From contig CM012955.1 in the NCBI GenBank assembly GCA_000181795.3, forward strand, positions 5,741,861 through 5,761,871: a stretch of 20,011 nt of DNA, read 5' to 3'. Below the pieces are notes generated by a model. That model was not told where the DNA came from. It made no database searches and saw only the letters and a list, made by a program, of their open reading frames with translations. Made by a program: the position numbers and the translations under genes. How positions within the stretch are numbered: position 1 is the first letter of the stretch; each line of letters begins with the position of its first letter. The DNA comes from Trichinella spiralis (taxonomy: Eukaryota; Nematoda; Enoplea; Trichinellida; Trichinellidae). Below, piece after piece: positions 19,954 to 20,011 of this stretch.

Positions 19954-20011
19954 GTGAACTTTCATGACATGCCAGATGCGTGTTACTGGACAAAGGTCAA
20001 TTTTATTCGTG

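Noticed and set aside
1-20011. Mobile element, retroelement or CRISPR array
   Set aside because: No reverse transcriptase, transposase or integrase motifs, terminal repeats or regular spacer-repeat pattern were seen. The duplications are of host exons.

Overview
The window is AT-rich eukaryotic nuclear DNA. Its genes are split by many short introns (about 54-120 nt, GT...TTTCAG/TTTTAG type). All coding I can support reads left to right on the + strand. Short introns, TTTCAG-like acceptors, acceptors lying only a few bases upstream of likely start codons (as in spliced-leader trans-splicing), and many simple repeats suggest a nematode. A clade I worm of the Trichinella/Trichuris kind is my guess from intron size and base composition; no sequence match was available to test it.

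Region 1 (1-1990): the 3' part or whole of gene A. It encodes a small protein with one C2H2 zinc finger in a polar, low-complexity background. Its first visible exon lies in a ~320 bp direct tandem duplication at the window edge. One copy carries one extra base relative to the other. Region 2 (about 1990-4620) holds no convincing gene, only weak exon candidates and an (AT)n tract.

Region 3 (about 4620-10500): gene B, encoding an Asn/Ser/Gln-rich protein with one C2H2 finger near its 3' end. Its 5' half is a tandem duplication of a ~2 kb block carrying five exons (A-E). Both copies have the same splice phases (0-1-0-1-2-0), so E of copy 1 can splice in frame to A of copy 2. Aligning the copies by eye gives comparative evidence for every exon boundary. 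It also shows drift: one acceptor AG has become AC, with an in-frame substitute 33 nt downstream, and one donor has an alternative 90 nt away in the same phase. The gene B model is about 692 aa.

Region 4 (about 10,500-12,590) is intergenic. Region 5 (12,606-16,883): a 16-exon gene for a rhodanese + ubiquitin-specific protease of the USP8/UBPY type, about 652 aa. All exon phases chain correctly. Catalytic Cys, His and Asp and the oxyanion Asn are present, but the Cys box is diverged, the N-terminal MIT domain is absent, and a long Asp/Glu-rich stretch sits between the two domains.

Region 6 (16,884-20,011) is mostly non-coding, with a (GT)19 repeat, an 18-bp palindrome and a promoter-like stretch with an AACCGGTT palindrome. 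It ends in a possible first exon of another + strand gene at 19,562. No mobile element, virus relic, CRISPR array, rRNA or tRNA was recognised. Genes A and B look like paralogues sitting side by side. The USP8-like gene appears functionally unrelated to them.
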